Source: Pithys albifrons albifrons (lineage: Eukaryota; Chordata; Aves; Passeriformes; Thamnophilidae). From it: a stretch of 64,000 nucleotides of DNA. The DNA lies in contig NC_092459.1 of assembly GCF_047495875.1 (NCBI RefSeq), positions 9,056,965 to 9,120,964 of the forward strand. The letters run 5' to 3'. Positions 1 to 12,500 of this stretch are shown here, in pieces (the stretch's first letter is position 1; each line of letters starts with the position of its first letter). A program made the translations under genes and the position numbers. The notes beneath the pieces were generated by a model, which saw nothing but the letters and a program-made list of their open reading frames with translations, had not been told where the DNA came from and ran no database searches.

Positions 1-760
1 TGAGGAGAAAAGGGGTTTCCAAAATTTCCAAATAAATAAAGCCAATATTACAAATACAAAGCTCAGAACATGTATGAATCTGATGTGAATAGCAGCTGTA
101 GGGAGATCTGAGTGCACCAGCTGCAATTCTGCATCTACAGTAAAAACTGACAAATACATGTAAGATGCTTTTTATTTTTAAGACTTTTCCCCTTGACAGT
201 TTCAGACCTGATCCTGAAAACTATTACCTAAGTAATAGTTTACTTTACCTAAAACTGTGTGACAACCTGGCAAACATATATAAGTAATATATTTGAAACA
301 AACCCTTTCCTTCACCAAATGCTGGGTTTGAAGGAGTTCACTGATCAAAGATGCTACCAAAACAAGGTTCCATAGGATTTATTTCTTTTTATGAAAACAC
401 TGCAGCAAAACCAGTAATGCTAATGGTCCCCTTGTTGCAGGACCAATTCAGGCAGCTAAGAAATAGTTGCTGGGCAGTATAGCACACTTTCTTTACTGAA
501 AATATTAAAAAGGCAACTATCTGGGATTGCACCACAGCATTGTGGTAACATTCCATCTGCTGTCAACTAGTTTCATATTTGAAGAAAAGTAGTCTCAAGC
601 CTTAAAAGTAAATATAAAGGTAAATATATACAATGTTGAAAATATGAAGATGGTCCAGAAGCTGAAAAGCATTTTTTAATGCTAGTAATTAAAAAGAACA
701 TAACCCAATCAAACATAAAAATCAGGCCCCACCTCAGAATAAAATATAGACAATACTGAC
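1..760. other. GEN1 intron, no recognised element
   Basis: AT-rich sequence to the left of GEN1 exon 6. I found no exon, repeat or RNA gene here. The next GEN1 exon must lie beyond the window. Confidence 0.6.
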
Positions 761-849
761 CTGGATGATGGCACTCTGAACAGTGAATTATCCTTTTAAC
801 AACTGAAGATGAACTATCATCATACTGAAATTGTTCCCACTGATCAAAC
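761..849 (-). CDS. GEN1: GEN1 coding exon 6 (residues 237-266)
   Basis: An 89-nt exon with acceptor TTTTAG|GTTTG and donor ATCCAG|GTCAG. The split codon AG|G gives R, followed by FDQWEQFQYDDSSSSVV and KRIIHCSECHHP. The last part resembles the Cys/His-containing segment that follows the nuclease core in GEN1. It is the leftmost exon I can support. Confidence 0.88.
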
Positions 850-3800
850 CTAAAAGCATCAAGAAATATTTTTAACTTTCACACTTCAAACACTTAAAAA
901 TACTCTTTATACTACTATTGTATCTATCCACAAAACAGTTTTCTGTGTGAAACAGGGTTCTTTTACAGTACAGCATATAATTGTTGGATTTCTAGTATTG
1001 ACACACACATCACAGTAACAAACATAGGAAACACTTGGTATCTCAAATCCTTATCAACAGCCCATTAAAAATCAGCAGAAGTCTCTCTTCAGGCCCTATG
1101 ACTTCCTTTCCAATACCAACATACACCTGCTAGCTCAAGAGCCAGGAGCCAGGTAATGTTTCAAACAGGTAAGAAGCTTGCCTAGCAAAATACCAAATTC
1201 CTTTTGCAAACACAAGCTAAGGAACGTGGTAATGCTGTCTCTAAACTGAAGTACTGCAAATGTTGTCTTGGAGCTGAAGTACATACTATTAAGTATTTGA
1301 ATAAAACAAAGTAGTTATGTAAATCTCCATTTTACCTTTGCAGTAAGTTTTGACCTCGCAGAGTCTCAATTAACTTTAAAGCTTGCTCCTTCCCAACTCC
1401 TGGAACACCCTGTAAAGAAATTTGAAACATACAACATACATAAACAAAATACTCATATTTTCACAAAAACCACCTTCATAACATTATGTAGAGAAATGAC
1501 AAAAGTGACCCCAGATGCTGAGCATAAATTGAGAAAAATATTTTTTACCAAGTTCTAGGGGCAGAGAAAGTGACAGGTTCCAGCTGTACTGGAACTGTAA
1601 CACACAAGCTGCATAAAACGTTCTGATGCTCAACAGCACCTCAGGTCACACAAGGCAGAGAAAGAAGGAGAAAGCAATAATAAACTAAAAGAAGTTAGAT
1701 TCAGTCTATATAACAAGGAAAATGTTACAATGACAGTGATGAAACACTGGCACACATTGCCCAGAGAGGTATAGATGCCCCATTCTGGAACAATTCAAGG
1801 TCAGGTTGGTTGGGGCTCTGAGTGACCTGGTCTAGTTGCAGATGTCCCTGCTCACTTAAAGGGGGTTGGACTTAGTGAACTTCAGAGGTCCCTTCCAACC
1901 TGAACTGTTGTATCATTCTACGATTTAAAACACACTTGTTGCTGTACAGTTCTTTCCATCCTTCCCCTGTTTTGCCAAGAATCAGTATAGGTGAATATAA
2001 AGATTGTATTGAGTGTGCTTTCTACAGTGTCATTACAATAAATCTGTAGCTTGTTTTTATTCAGCTGTAATGGAAGACCTGAATACACACAATGACAATG
2101 AATAAATCTACATTCCAAACCAAGTTCTCATTGGATTGCAGTCAGACTCAGTAAGAGCCAGATACTCAGTTTCTGCAAGGAAAGCATTATCTTGATACAT
2201 TTTTCAACAAAGTGCGTGCCATTATAGAGCGGTACTCTCATTTACCTGTTCTGCCAATCCCCATTCCCAATGCACTCCTGTAATTCAGCTTTCCTCACAA
2301 GTTTGTCTTCATCTACTTCGCTGGGCTGCAAAAGCTCAAAGGACCTATCTGACATCATACAATTCTGATACTTTAGGACTGTGGAAGAACCTGGCATTCC
2401 AGGAGCTGCTCCATTGCAATAACTACTGATTATCCACTATTTTTTTCTGTCTCTTTATACAGCAGTAACAGCAACAAACTTTAAAGATTCCTACAATGGA
2501 AGGAAGATTAAAAAAAATCCCAAATAAAAAGTGATGAGAGGTTTGTGTTCTTTCAGCACTATCAGTTGTTTAAAAGGACAGTTTTAGGAAATTGGAACAC
2601 AATGATTTAAGAAAAACTAGATACCTACTGCAAGCCTGAATGACAGTAATCATTGCCTGAAGTCACTAAATGGGAAACTGTATGAAAATCAGGTTTCATC
2701 CCACTTCCTTTCCCTTTCAAATAGTGATTACAACAGCTTCTGTTCAAAGTCTCAGAAAAGAGCTTACAAGATAAAAAAGAAAAGAGAAACAAGTGAAGCA
2801 GCACTGAGTGAGATTCCTCTGAATTAACTGGGTAAACTTTCAAATAGATCACTTCTATTTCTTCATAAATGATATATTTACAATTGATGGAATAGGGATA
2901 CATGCAAACTGTAACCAGAACTTCCTTTACTAATAAATACAACTCAAACCCATCACCACTAAGTCTTTCAAACAGCACACACAAAAACCCTTTTTCTCAT
3001 TTTCCACAGCTACTCTGCCAGGGATATACTTGTATGTAACTTGCTACAAAGCACCCTCACAAAAAATGGAGTTCTCACACCCTGGCTCAATGTAATCAAC
3101 ATCTAAACTTTGCTTTCACCTCTAGAAATAGAAAACGTTTGGAATAATTCAAAACGGTTTTAGAAAGACTGATGTTCATGAACAATTTTGATTATCTTTA
3201 ACCTTTCTCAAACAAAATTTACAGTGACTTACTGAGCATCTTCTTCAACTAGATCTCAGTAATCACACATTGCATAAAGCTTTGTCAGCATGAACATCTC
3301 CCTTGACACAGCTTATTGTTTTTCAAGACAGTATAAGCATCTAATAAAAAATAATTATATTGCTTACTTTTGGAAGATAATCACAACCCAGAAGAACAGC
3401 TAGCCCAATCAAAGACTCTCTGTCACAACCAAGTTTCTCCTTAATAGAGGACATTGTGTAACAGTCAAGATGTGGATCCTGCAAGAGAAATTTATTGCAT
3501 ATTATTTCTGGTACCTGAGGGAAGGAACTGCTGTGAGTCACATTGAGTTGTGATTCTTTACCCACCCCTATTCACTAACACCTGGAGGAAATGGATCTAT
3601 CCTGTAAGAGGGGTCTAATAGCAAAAAATAAACTGCAATTAAAATTTATAATGTAATGCATGGACACCACATGAATAACTAAAATTCTGGAACTTCAAGT
3701 TCTAAGTATGGGCATCAACTGTTGAAAGCAACTAAAATAAGCCAAGAGGTCCAACATACAGCCCAATAACCACATTATGGGATGGGTGAGGAACTGGCAC

Positions 3801-6800
3801 ACAGGTTGGGCCCCATGAGCTACAGTGAATGAGGAGGCATCAGTCTGGTGACCTCTCACTAGTGGGGTTGTGCAGGACTCCATTCTTGGCCCAGTTCTAT
3901 TCAACATCTTCATTTACCACTTGGACACAGGACTTGAAGGAATACTAAGTAAGTTTGACAAGACACTAAACTGGGAGGAGTCGTTGATTTCCTCATGGGC
4001 AGAGAGGCCCTGCAGAGAGACCCTGACGAATGAGAGAGATGGGCAATCACTGTATGAAGTTCAACAAGGGCAAGTGCCAGATTCTACACCTGGGACAGAG
4101 TGACCCTGTCTGTGTGTATAGACTAGGGAATGAGAGGCTGGAGAGCAGCACTGCAGAGCGACCTGGGAGTCCTGGTCGATGGCAAGTTGAATATGAGTCA
4201 GCAGTGGCCTGGCAGCCAGGAGGGCCAACAGTGTCCTGGGGGGTACCAGGCAAAGCAGCGCCAGCCAGTTGAGGGAGAGGATTGTCCCACTCTGCTCTGC
4301 ACTGAGGTGGCCTCACCTTCAGTCCCATCTACAGTCTTGGGCACCACAATATAAAAAGGATATTAAGCTGTTACAGTGTCCAAAGAAGGGCAACAAGGAT
4401 GGTGAAGGGTCTGCAAGGGAAGTCATATGAGGAGTGTCTGAGGTCACTTGGTCTGTTCAGACTGGAGGAGACTGAGGAGAGACCTCTTGCAGTTTGCAGC
4501 TTCCTCGTGAAGAGCAGAGAAGGGACAGGCAGTGATCTCTTCAAATTCATGACCAGTGACAGAACTTGAGGACATGGCATGAAGCTGAGTCAGGAGAGGT
4601 TTAGGCTGGATATCAAGAAAAGGTTCTTCACACAGAGGGTGGCTGAGCACTGATACAGGCTCCCCAGGGAAGTGGTCACAGGACTAAGACTGTCAAAATT
4701 CAAGAAATGTAAGGACTATGATCTCAGGCACATGGTGTGACTCTTGAGGTGTGCTGCATAGGACCAAGAGTTGGACTCGATCCTGATGGGTCACTTCCAA
4801 CTTAGTATATTCTATCATTCTGATTCAAGGTGTTTTTACTGTTTACTACCCGTAGAAAAAGTATGACAAAACATTATTGAGTTAGTTACTGAGGCATCTC
4901 AAGAGCTGCATTTTTTAAAATACATGTAAACATTTTAATGTGCCACTTGAGTGAAAAAAGGAAAAAAAAAAGTTTCCTAGGATATTAGACCTGAGCTAAA
5001 GAAACACCTGAAGCTTTGAAGGGTAAAGTGACTCAAGTATAACATGAAATCAAGGTTAACATGAATCAAAACATAGGACACACCCCTTCCTCAAAAAAGA
5101 CAAAAAAAAATTCCCACAAAAGCCAACAACTGAAAATAATTCATTTTTCTAGAACAGATGCCCCTGACATATATGTAACAAAGTACACTTGAAAGATTGA
5201 GCCTGCCTTCATTGTTGGTGACAAATGACAAAGAAGTGGAATGAAACAAAAGAACTAGGTATAGGAAGATATTAAAACACGCTGACATCAAAGCAAATAA
5301 CTTTCCATTGACTTTAATTATTTTTTAAAAAGTTAATTGTTCATAGTTAATTTCTTCTGTTTATTGATTTTCTCATATTACTGAACTATTTTCTCAACAA
5401 GTTTTTCTGATGAACATTATAAATTACACACATTTGGGGTTGTCTTTCACCAGTTCTGGGAAACTGTATTAACAAATGAACACTTCAGTTCAAGGTCATA
5501 AATGATTTGGTTTTTTGTATGATTTCAACAGCTGATTATGATACAGATGCAGAGTCCCTACCCTATTCATGTTCAACTGAGACTAACACTATTAATTGCA
5601 AGATGGAAGTGTGTGAACATTGTTATTAGACCCAGGAGACTGACCACTCCCACAAGGCCTAAAGCTAAATTTATATGAAGTAATTACTTCACTCAACTTC
5701 TCTGCTGTACAGGAGAGAGCAAAAAAAATGCTACTTAGCTTTATATGACACATCACAAGGCACTACAAATACAGACAATACTGCCCTAAGGATTTCACTA
5801 GTTTTGATCTCACATTCAATACACGAATTGACAGTGAATCAAATGGAACACCCTGAAACATATTATTTTAAACAAACTCAACTAGCTGAAAGCAAGTACA
5901 ACAATATCTAAGTAATTTTTTTTCAAGTCCTTTCTCTTTATTTACATTTCTGTAAAGAGTCTGAAGGGAGGGTGGGAACAGGATGAGGTACATTACCTTA
6001 GAATTCATAGCAAAGTTCCTATAAACTGTTTGAGCTCCATATAAGAAAGCATCTCCATCATTGGTAATGCAGCCATCAACATGTCCTTTTGCACTGAGGT
6101 AGGCACACATTTCCTCTGCTTCACCAGCTGCTTGAACCCAAGGGACACCTAAGCACTCCAGCAGTTCAAGACACTGAAAGAAGGAATCCAAAAGGACAGA
6201 CAGAATGAATGATGAGTTATTCACTTATTAGCATGCATTTTCTCAGACACAAGTGCATATAAAACCCACCACTGTTGTGCTGCCTATAGAACACTATATC
6301 AATAGAAGCACTACTTTAGCAAAAATATTTTACTGTAACAGTAAAAAAAAAATCCAACAAAGATATAAATATTAATTATAGGACTTGATCACAGCATGCT
6401 TAACTGTCACTACTTCACAAAAATCTTTACACTTTAAATAAATATTTAGGATGTTTTAAAAGAAGAGTAACAAAGAAATATTTATCTTTGTGAAGCAATG
6501 CTGTTTACTCAAGCTGAGCTAAACTGGACATCTTCCAACAGGTGCCAGACTTCCTGAGAATGTCAAACATGAAAGTACAACATTGTAAGCCTACTAAGAC
6601 TGGACCACAGTATAAGACATGCCCATATATACTCATCTGTACTTCTTAAAATTTGGGAGAATATTGTTTTAGAATTCAAGAATAAAACATGAATTGATAT
6701 GTACAATCTCCTGAAGCCATGAGTGTCCACAAATTCTATTCTATAAAATTTTGAATAGACAAAAACAGTTAATGGGGGGGACATAAAAAGAAGTATTGAT

Positions 6801-9800
6801 ACTAACACTATGAAAGAACAACAAAGTTAAATTGCTGTAATAAATGCTCAGGGATGCTGTTGCTCACAATAGCATAACATGCATGGGAACATAGTAAATG
6901 AGAAAATTATTCTGACACTGTCCCTCTTCTGCAACAGTTAAAACATTCTGTAAGGCTGAACTTCAAATGTGCATGTTCCCTCAAATCTCAAAATACTGTT
7001 TAAATTTGTTGTGTATAAAGGTGCAAGAGACTGAAATGTTAAGGGTTAAAGACTCAAACAATCAGCTGCAAAAGCAGCAGGTACTTTGCTGAGGCCAGGT
7101 TTGTACCTGCAACAAAAGAGGAGGAGAGTTTTTGGGTGTGTGGTGGTGAAACCTCTGATTCCTGTAAGATGTGGGAGTGTGCACCCAGCCATCATCAGAG
7201 GATGACCATGACAAAACAACTTTTGTTTAGCAACAAGTTGGTTTTGAGCCAGGTAAGGGAGAACGTCAATAAGAAACAGATCCTGCAAGGTGGGATAATG
7301 TTTTTTATCATGCCAATTTCCTCCATTACACAACTGACTCAGGTGTAAAACTCCCTGCCCCAGGAAGGTATGGGGACATGCACATTCACACACAGGCCTA
7401 AAAGTGTTGATCCCTTCTGATGGGGCATAATAACTGGCTCACCTATATGATGTGAGAGGCAGCTGTCACATCTTAGTGTCATAAACCATCAAAGACCCTT
7501 GAAACACCCCCAGACTCATTTCTGGAGCCTTCCACCTAAAGACAGGACATGATCTACTCTGTTGTAACAGGTGGTGTAAAATCTCCAACCCTCATAGGGA
7601 GTACCTGGGCCTTCACCCAGTATATTAACCCAGTGAACTTTTTTATGTGTGGGCTTCCCTTACCCCTGAAGGATCAAGACCATGACCACCACTTTGAATA
7701 ATGCACACCAAAATGGCAACAATCAAGCCTTGTCACTGGATCCATGGGTGGTGCTCTTTCCTCTCCACTATCCGCTCTTATCCCTTCTTTCTTTTTTTCC
7801 TGTATATATTTTCTTAAGTGTTATTTTTATACTTTTATATTGTTATATTTCTACAGACAATAACAGCTACATACCTCCTTTCCACTGCAATCAAACTGTT
7901 CTGAAATACACCTGCCATATATGCATGACCGTGGTCATTCAGTGTCATTTCACTCTAGTATGCCTGAAGAGACCTATTCACAAGAACCTCAGTTACTCTG
8001 CCTTCAGGGTTGGGAGGCAACAAAAGTTATTAATTATTTTATGCTCCTGTATTTAATTGGGTTAAGATTTTTTTCTGTCACATTAAAAATACTGAAACAC
8101 AGGCTTCAACCACTCACCTCTTTTAACATGGCTTTAAATAAAGATCTTCCTCTTCCTGCAGCTCCAGCTTTCTTCGAAGGTCCATAACGCATCTCATTCC
8201 TCTTACTCATGGTGTCTGCCTTCAACCTGGGGGCCTCTCCTTCCATAACAAACACAAGTTTAATTCCCATTGAAGTGAAGAAAGAGAACCGAAAAAATAA
8301 GTTTCTGCAATAAAGCAAAGCAGTATTATTAGTGAAGCCTGATTTCCTCAGACATTTTCCTTATGTCCCTTAGCCTACTTCAGGAACAATCTTTCACCTC
8401 TTATGATTCTCTCACCCCTGAGCTAAACAAACCTTTTATCTATATCCCAGTCTTTGGCTGAAGTTGTTATACTATGAAATTGTTACAGCTTGACAAAATT
8501 CCTGAGGAAATGCCACATAAGAACAAGAAAGATCTTTCTTGGGTGTAAATATGGAAACAAACTTAAAAGACTTAATAAAAACAATTCAATATCCAAAGTC
8601 TGCATCCAAACACATATGCACATTCAGTCTATTATATCATATATTAATCCAAATCTATCAATACTAGTACATCAGATTCTGAAGTGACTGAATCCTGTGG
8701 TATTAGACAGACTCACAGATACCACTGCCATGCCAATTTATTTTATAGGCACACCAGCATCACTGAGTGCTAGAATTTTGCAAGGCAGCTATAATTAATA
8801 TTTCATCTAGAACAGTAAAACCAAGAGCAGTAATATCAAACAGCATATGCCTTTTCCAGTATCTCCAGGATCAATCTTTCAAAAGGAGTAGATGAAACAT
8901 TTATATCTCTTTGAATGACACAGAGAGACCATGACTCTACATTTAATTTTGTATCGGTGCTATTGGCAAAAAAGGGTAAGCTGATCTTTTGAGGTCAGTT
9001 CTATTTTCACAAATGATGTGAAAATCAATCCTTACAGTAAGTTAGTCTAAACCACAAATTCTCAAAAAAATTTAATTTCCAACTGTCTGAAAAGATTTCT
9101 TCTTTTTGCTAGAAATCTGTTCAACCCTTTTCCTTCTTGTGGAAAGGCTGCATTGGAGATCTGGGCTGATGCCTCCATCCCACCGCACATGCTGTCACAG
9201 GGAAGTAATGACTCTGGTGATGCTTCAAGTTTTATACTTAATTATCCACTTGGGGTCATAAGCATATAATATATTAAGAAATTATTCTCAGAAAATGCTG
9301 GTATTTCATACCCTGCCCAAATCAACAGAAGTTACAGGAGCACATAACACCATCCAGTAAGTCAGTATTCTTGAGATAACCAATGTCACTGATGAAAATT
9401 TGTATATATTTTCAGTTTTGTCAGCAATGTTTGCAGAAAGTGGTGCTTTGAAGTTATAGCTGCTCAGACACGCTCATTCCTTAGGTGAGTAATTTAAATT
9501 AAAAATATCAATATCCGTAAAGGTTGTTCAAACTCCTGAAGAATGATTTAAACATATTCAATTCAGCACGGGGTCTAACTAGCATTCACTTCAAACCCTT
9601 TACAATAACTGCATCAAAACACCAGTCACATGAATTTCAGAGGTAATCTTAAAGTTTTTTGAGTAAGTAACATACCTGAGTTAAGTTTTGGCTAGAGTAA
9701 TTTATACAGATACCATACCTGAGATGTGGCTTGGTAACTACTCCAATCATCTTTTTAACGGTCTGTGCTTCACAAACCCACAAACTTAAATCAACAGCAA

Positions 9801-9879
9801 GTGTTTTTCCTTTGAGACTGCTTAAGTTGACAGGTTGTCTCACAGGTTCAAGGATTTGCCACAGATTGGTCACTCCCAT
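761..9879 (-). CDS. GEN1: GEN1, Holliday-junction 5'-flap endonuclease (N-terminal part, six exons; continues past left edge)
   Basis: GEN1 is a nuclear and cytoplasmic XPG/RAD2-family nuclease that resolves Holliday junctions and cleaves 5' flaps. Six exons join in frame (161+187+177+111+74+89 nt) to give residues 1-266 of a protein that is about 900 residues in human. The XPG-N segment starts MGVTNLWQILEPV. Acidic metal-binding positions are visible at D30, E75 and E77 (MEGE), E134 and E136 (AAGEAEE), D155 and D157 (TNDGD) and D208 (GCDYLPK). The helix-hairpin-helix GVPGVGKEQAL follows at residues 213-223. I chose the ATG at 9879 because an in-frame GTG lies 9 nt upstream but homologues begin MGV. 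The chromodomain and C-terminal tail lie outside the window. The gene is divergent from SMC6. No stop or frameshift is seen in the visible exons. Confidence 0.95.
1336..1409 (-). CDS. GEN1: GEN1 coding exon 5 (residues 213-237), helix-hairpin-helix
   Basis: A short 74-nt exon found by splice-frame continuation. Acceptor TTTACAG|GGTGTT, donor CAAAG|GTAAAA. Encodes GVPGVGKEQALKLIETLRG then QNLLQ, the DNA-binding H2TH element of FEN/XPG nucleases, in phase with both neighbours. Confidence 0.93.
1735..1925 (+). mobile_element. CR1 LINE, 3'-end fragment
   Basis: Matches the typical CR1 3' tail: an amphipathic helix-like stretch, then GGGGGTTGGACTTAGTGA, then CCCTTCCAACCTGAACTG, ending in ATTCTACGAT, which resembles the ATTCTATG-type terminal repeat. 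5'-truncated, inside a GEN1 intron. Confidence 0.85.
1926..3367. other. GEN1 intron sequence, nothing recognised
   Basis: Between the CR1 tail and exon 4. Open frames here (for example 2625-2984 on the minus strand) have no recognisable domain and look like chance. Confidence 0.5.
3368..3478 (-). CDS. GEN1: GEN1 coding exon 4 (residues 176-212)
   Basis: Acceptor TTGCAG|GATCC and donor CCAAAA|GTAAGC, 37 whole codons. Encodes DPHLDCYTMSSIKEKLG and ends GLAVLLGCDYLPK, placing the last catalytic aspartate at D208. Confidence 0.95.
3740..4825 (+). mobile_element. CR1 LINE, 5'-truncated copy with decayed reverse-transcriptase end
   Basis: Frames across 3870-4272 keep blocks typical of the CR1 reverse transcriptase (DSILGPVLFNIFI, then MKFNKGKCQILHLGQ) in two different frames, so at least one frameshift is present. 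The 3' part (about 4370-4825) is the CR1 3' UTR-like tail ending CACTTCCAACTTAGTATATTC. It is non-functional, lies in a GEN1 intron, and is antisense to GEN1. Confidence 0.88.
4826..5996. other. GEN1 intron, nothing recognised
   Basis: AT-rich intron between the CR1 copy and exon 3, with no element I can name. Confidence 0.5.
5997..6173 (-). CDS. GEN1: GEN1 coding exon 3 (residues 117-175), XPG-I core
   Basis: Acceptor TTTCAG|TGTC and donor TCTAAG|GTAATG, 59 whole codons. Holds the XPG-I signature VQAAGEAEEMCAYL (E134, E136) and CITNDGDAFLYGA (D155, D157), the acidic cluster that binds two metal ions in this family. Confidence 0.95.
7037..8010 (+). mobile_element. Probable LTR remnant in GEN1 intron
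   Basis: Starts TGTTAAGGGTTAAAGAC, carries a TATA-like TATATTAA at 7621 and a pyrimidine-rich stretch around 7740-7850, as expected of an avian ERV LTR on the plus strand. The 3' boundary is uncertain and no target-site duplication was found. It ends close to the GEN1 exon 2 donor at 8117. Confidence 0.4.
8118..8304 (-). CDS. GEN1: GEN1 coding exon 2 (residues 54-116)
   Basis: Acceptor TTGCAG|AAAC and donor AAAGAG|GTGAGT. Encodes NLFFRFSFF, then the KLVFVMEGEAP strand carrying acidic residues E75 and E77, then a basic linker (SKRNEMRYGPSKK). The split codon AG|A restores R54. Confidence 0.95.
8305..9718. other. GEN1 first coding intron, nothing recognised
   Basis: 1.4 kb of AT-rich intron without a repeat I can identify. 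Confidence 0.5.
9719..9879 (-). CDS. GEN1: GEN1 coding exon 1 (residues 1-53, plus 2 nt of codon 54)
   Basis: Encodes MGVTNLWQILEPVRQPV through VVTKPHL, including catalytic D30 in the TLAVDLSLW strand. The donor reads CTCAG|GTATGG on the minus strand. A pyrimidine-rich tract ending TTCAG at 9919 precedes the ATG, so this exon probably starts at 9918 with about 39 nt of 5' UTR. Confidence 0.95.
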
Positions 9880-9918
9880 TGTTCTCACTTCTTTGTTATC
9901 AGAAGGAAGGTTTTAGCT

Positions 9919-11660
9919 CTGAAGACCAAACGAAACAAAAGTACTTTTAGAATATAACATGAAGTGTGTCTAACATATTATGAATGCGAGGTTTGGAAAA
10001 TATTTGTCATTATCAGTTGTGCTTTTATGAGACAAGAACTCGCAATCAAGCTGAGTGTGTAGTGACCCCAGTTCATAAATGGTTTATTACTAAATACCTT
10101 CTTTGTACTGAATATTTGCATTACTAATAAGCTGAACATAAAGAAAAACTAACGCAGTTAAGGAAAAAAAATATAATAAAAACTATTCATTTTCAAGTCT
10201 CATGCATCCCTAACATGTAAGCACAACCCAAGCTTTACTTAAAAAATGAAGAAAACTCACAGAACTCTTGAGGGAATTACTTCCTGATTTGAAGTAGGAG
10301 TCACATTAAATTTTGTCTAGTCAAACAAAAGTATCTTAAACCTACTTGAAGAATATGTTCAGTCACAACAGAACTGAAAGTTTCTTTAGCATTCCAAAGT
10401 GGTATAAGAAGTTTTAACACCCACAGATTCAGCCTTGGGAAATTCAAATTGGAATTCTGGAAAAAACAAGAGGGTATTGCAGCAGGTTGCAGAATCTCCA
10501 TTCTTGAAGACTCTTAACATCCATCTGGCATATTTTCCTACTGTTTTAGTCTAATCCTGGGGGAATTCTCCCTCTGAGCGGGGAATCATCAGTGACTGTC
10601 ACTGAAATTCACAAATAAAACTCCTTAACACTAATGTAGTATTAAGAAGGCATTACTTTATTATGGCACTGGATGCAGGGGGGGTAATCCTGCAGAGCAC
10701 CCACACTTGGCTCAAGATGGTAAAGGTATTTATTAATGAGGAAAAAACATATACCATCAGAAAAGCTTTACATGTTTCGGAACAATTTCTTACTTCAGGT
10801 GGCCACAGAGTCCCTGAACTGGATTGGGCTGACTTGGCTTGTTACAAAGCTCTGGAAGTTCCACCAAATGCCACCTCTGCGCAGTTTGTAGCATGTTGAC
10901 TTCCTGAGGTCCCTTCCAACAAATGTTTTCACATTTCTAACACCCTGATTTCAGAAACACACCAGTGTTGGTACTGTGTGACTGGCACTACCTATAATGC
11001 ATGCCAGTTAAAAACATACACCCATTACGTGGTATATTTGTTTCTTAGTTAACTTTACTTTACTCTCCATACTACCCCATTACTGGATTCATTTTCTTTT
11101 TGATAATTTTTCTGGTTTTCACTCCTTGCCTGTTCTATTCAAGGCCTCTAGCACATACTCTGCTTTTCCCCCTCACAATAGCAATCTGTTCCTGCACTGT
11201 CTTATTGTACAAAGTTTGTCTCATGCTTAGATGTTTTCCTTCTTCTCCCTCGGCATTAGAAAAGAAAAACTGAATAAAATCTGGAATGTTCTGTGTTTCT
11301 TTTTTTCTGATTTTTATATTACTGTATACTCAGAAAAATCAAAATGCTCTTTGAATAAATCATGATTAAATGACCTACATGTGCTTGGAGATCTGCTTAA
11401 GCCAGGTGAGGTTCTAGTGAATCATGTTAACTTCAGCATTTTCTCACCTTAAACACCATTACAGTCTGTCAGAACAGCAAGCCTGTTTTTGGAGGGTGTA
11501 TTCTTTTAAACTAAATCTGTTTTAAAGCAAGGCAGCTCACTGATTGCAGGTTGTTTTTAAATCAAGTTCTCATGTAATGACTTACTTTCAACAAAATCAG
11601 GTCTCTGATCCATTTCTTTAACTACTACAATCACTCAAACTGATTTTAGTTGTATGTATA
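9919..11660. other. GEN1 5' UTR intron, mostly unrecognised
   Basis: Lies between the exon carrying the GEN1 start codon and the CpG island. Positions about 10,640-10,935 look like a worn repeat: a TATTTATTAATGAG run near 10,727 and a CR1-like tail CTGAGGTCCCTTCCAAC at 10,904. The rest shows nothing I recognise. Confidence 0.45.
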
Positions 11661-11670
11661 TCATCACCAT

Positions 11671-11948
11671 CACGGCTCAGCTTTGAGAACGAAGATTTGG
11701 GAAGGGCTCTCCCCATGTGGGTGTGTCCTTCGAGCCTGCCCAGTGGATATTTAGGTGAGGCTCAGCCTGCGCAGAACTGGCCCCAGCCTTTAACTCCTAA
11801 GGTTGATCTGCCACAGCCGAGTGAGCTTGGACAATGACAGTGAAATCCTCGGGACTAGAACTACAGCCCCCGGTATTCCCATCCAAGTACTAACCGGGCC
11901 GATCTTGCTGAGCTTCCGAGACCTGACGGGATTGGGCATCAGGGTGGC
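11671..11948 (-). repeat. Unclassified repeat with a 5S-rRNA-like antisense end
   Basis: Positions 11,861-11,948 resemble the reverse complement of a vertebrate 5S rRNA gene: CGGTATTCCC, ATCCAAGTACTAACC, GCTTCCGAGA and CAGGGTGG occur in the right order. Twelve bases expected between the CCC of CGGTATTCCC and ATCC are absent, as if deleted between two CCC runs. The left part (11,671-11,725) recurs at 31,618-31,668 in SMC6 intron 11. It may be a SINE-like or processed chimeric repeat, and is not an intact 5S gene. Confidence 0.6.
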
Positions 11949-12500
11949 ATTTAACTGCCTATATATGAATATAGAGCATAATGTATTGCTTTTGTTTTTA
12001 TATCTCAAGCACCTAAAATAACTTAAAAATACAAATTAAGCATGCAATTACATGGTATAATTTCTTGAAGCCCAGGCTGAACAATTTTGCTGATGCACAA
12101 ACATCCAAACCTTCCCAAAAGACAGGTGTGATATTCAGTTTCAGTGAGAGCACCCAGCAATGCAGGGAGATGCCTTTTTGATGTTATATTTTGGTTTCTG
12201 CCAGTCTGCACCAATACAATTTCTTAAAAAAACAATTGTGTTAGTCTGTTTCTAAATATTGTTATGGAATGCCACATGGTACTTGATTGGAAAGACAAAT
12301 ACACTGCAAACACTTTACATTCCATAAGATTACAACTAACAAAGAAAGTATAAAAATTAAAAAATAAAAAAGGCCCATTTTTTCACTGAAATATAGTTAT
12401 TTGAGGACTAAAGCTTTTCATACTCTCATTCAATATCTAAGGGTGAGTTACAAAAATCCGCAAGACCTACCAGTCTTTGCTTTTTCTGAGTGTACTGATC

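Noticed and set aside
9886..9888. Upstream in-frame GTG as the GEN1 start
   Set aside because: GTG is a poor start in vertebrates, and homologues begin at the next ATG (MGV).
11861..11948. Functional 5S rRNA gene
   Set aside because: Internal control region is partly deleted, both ends diverge from the expected gene, and no T-run terminator follows in the right place.
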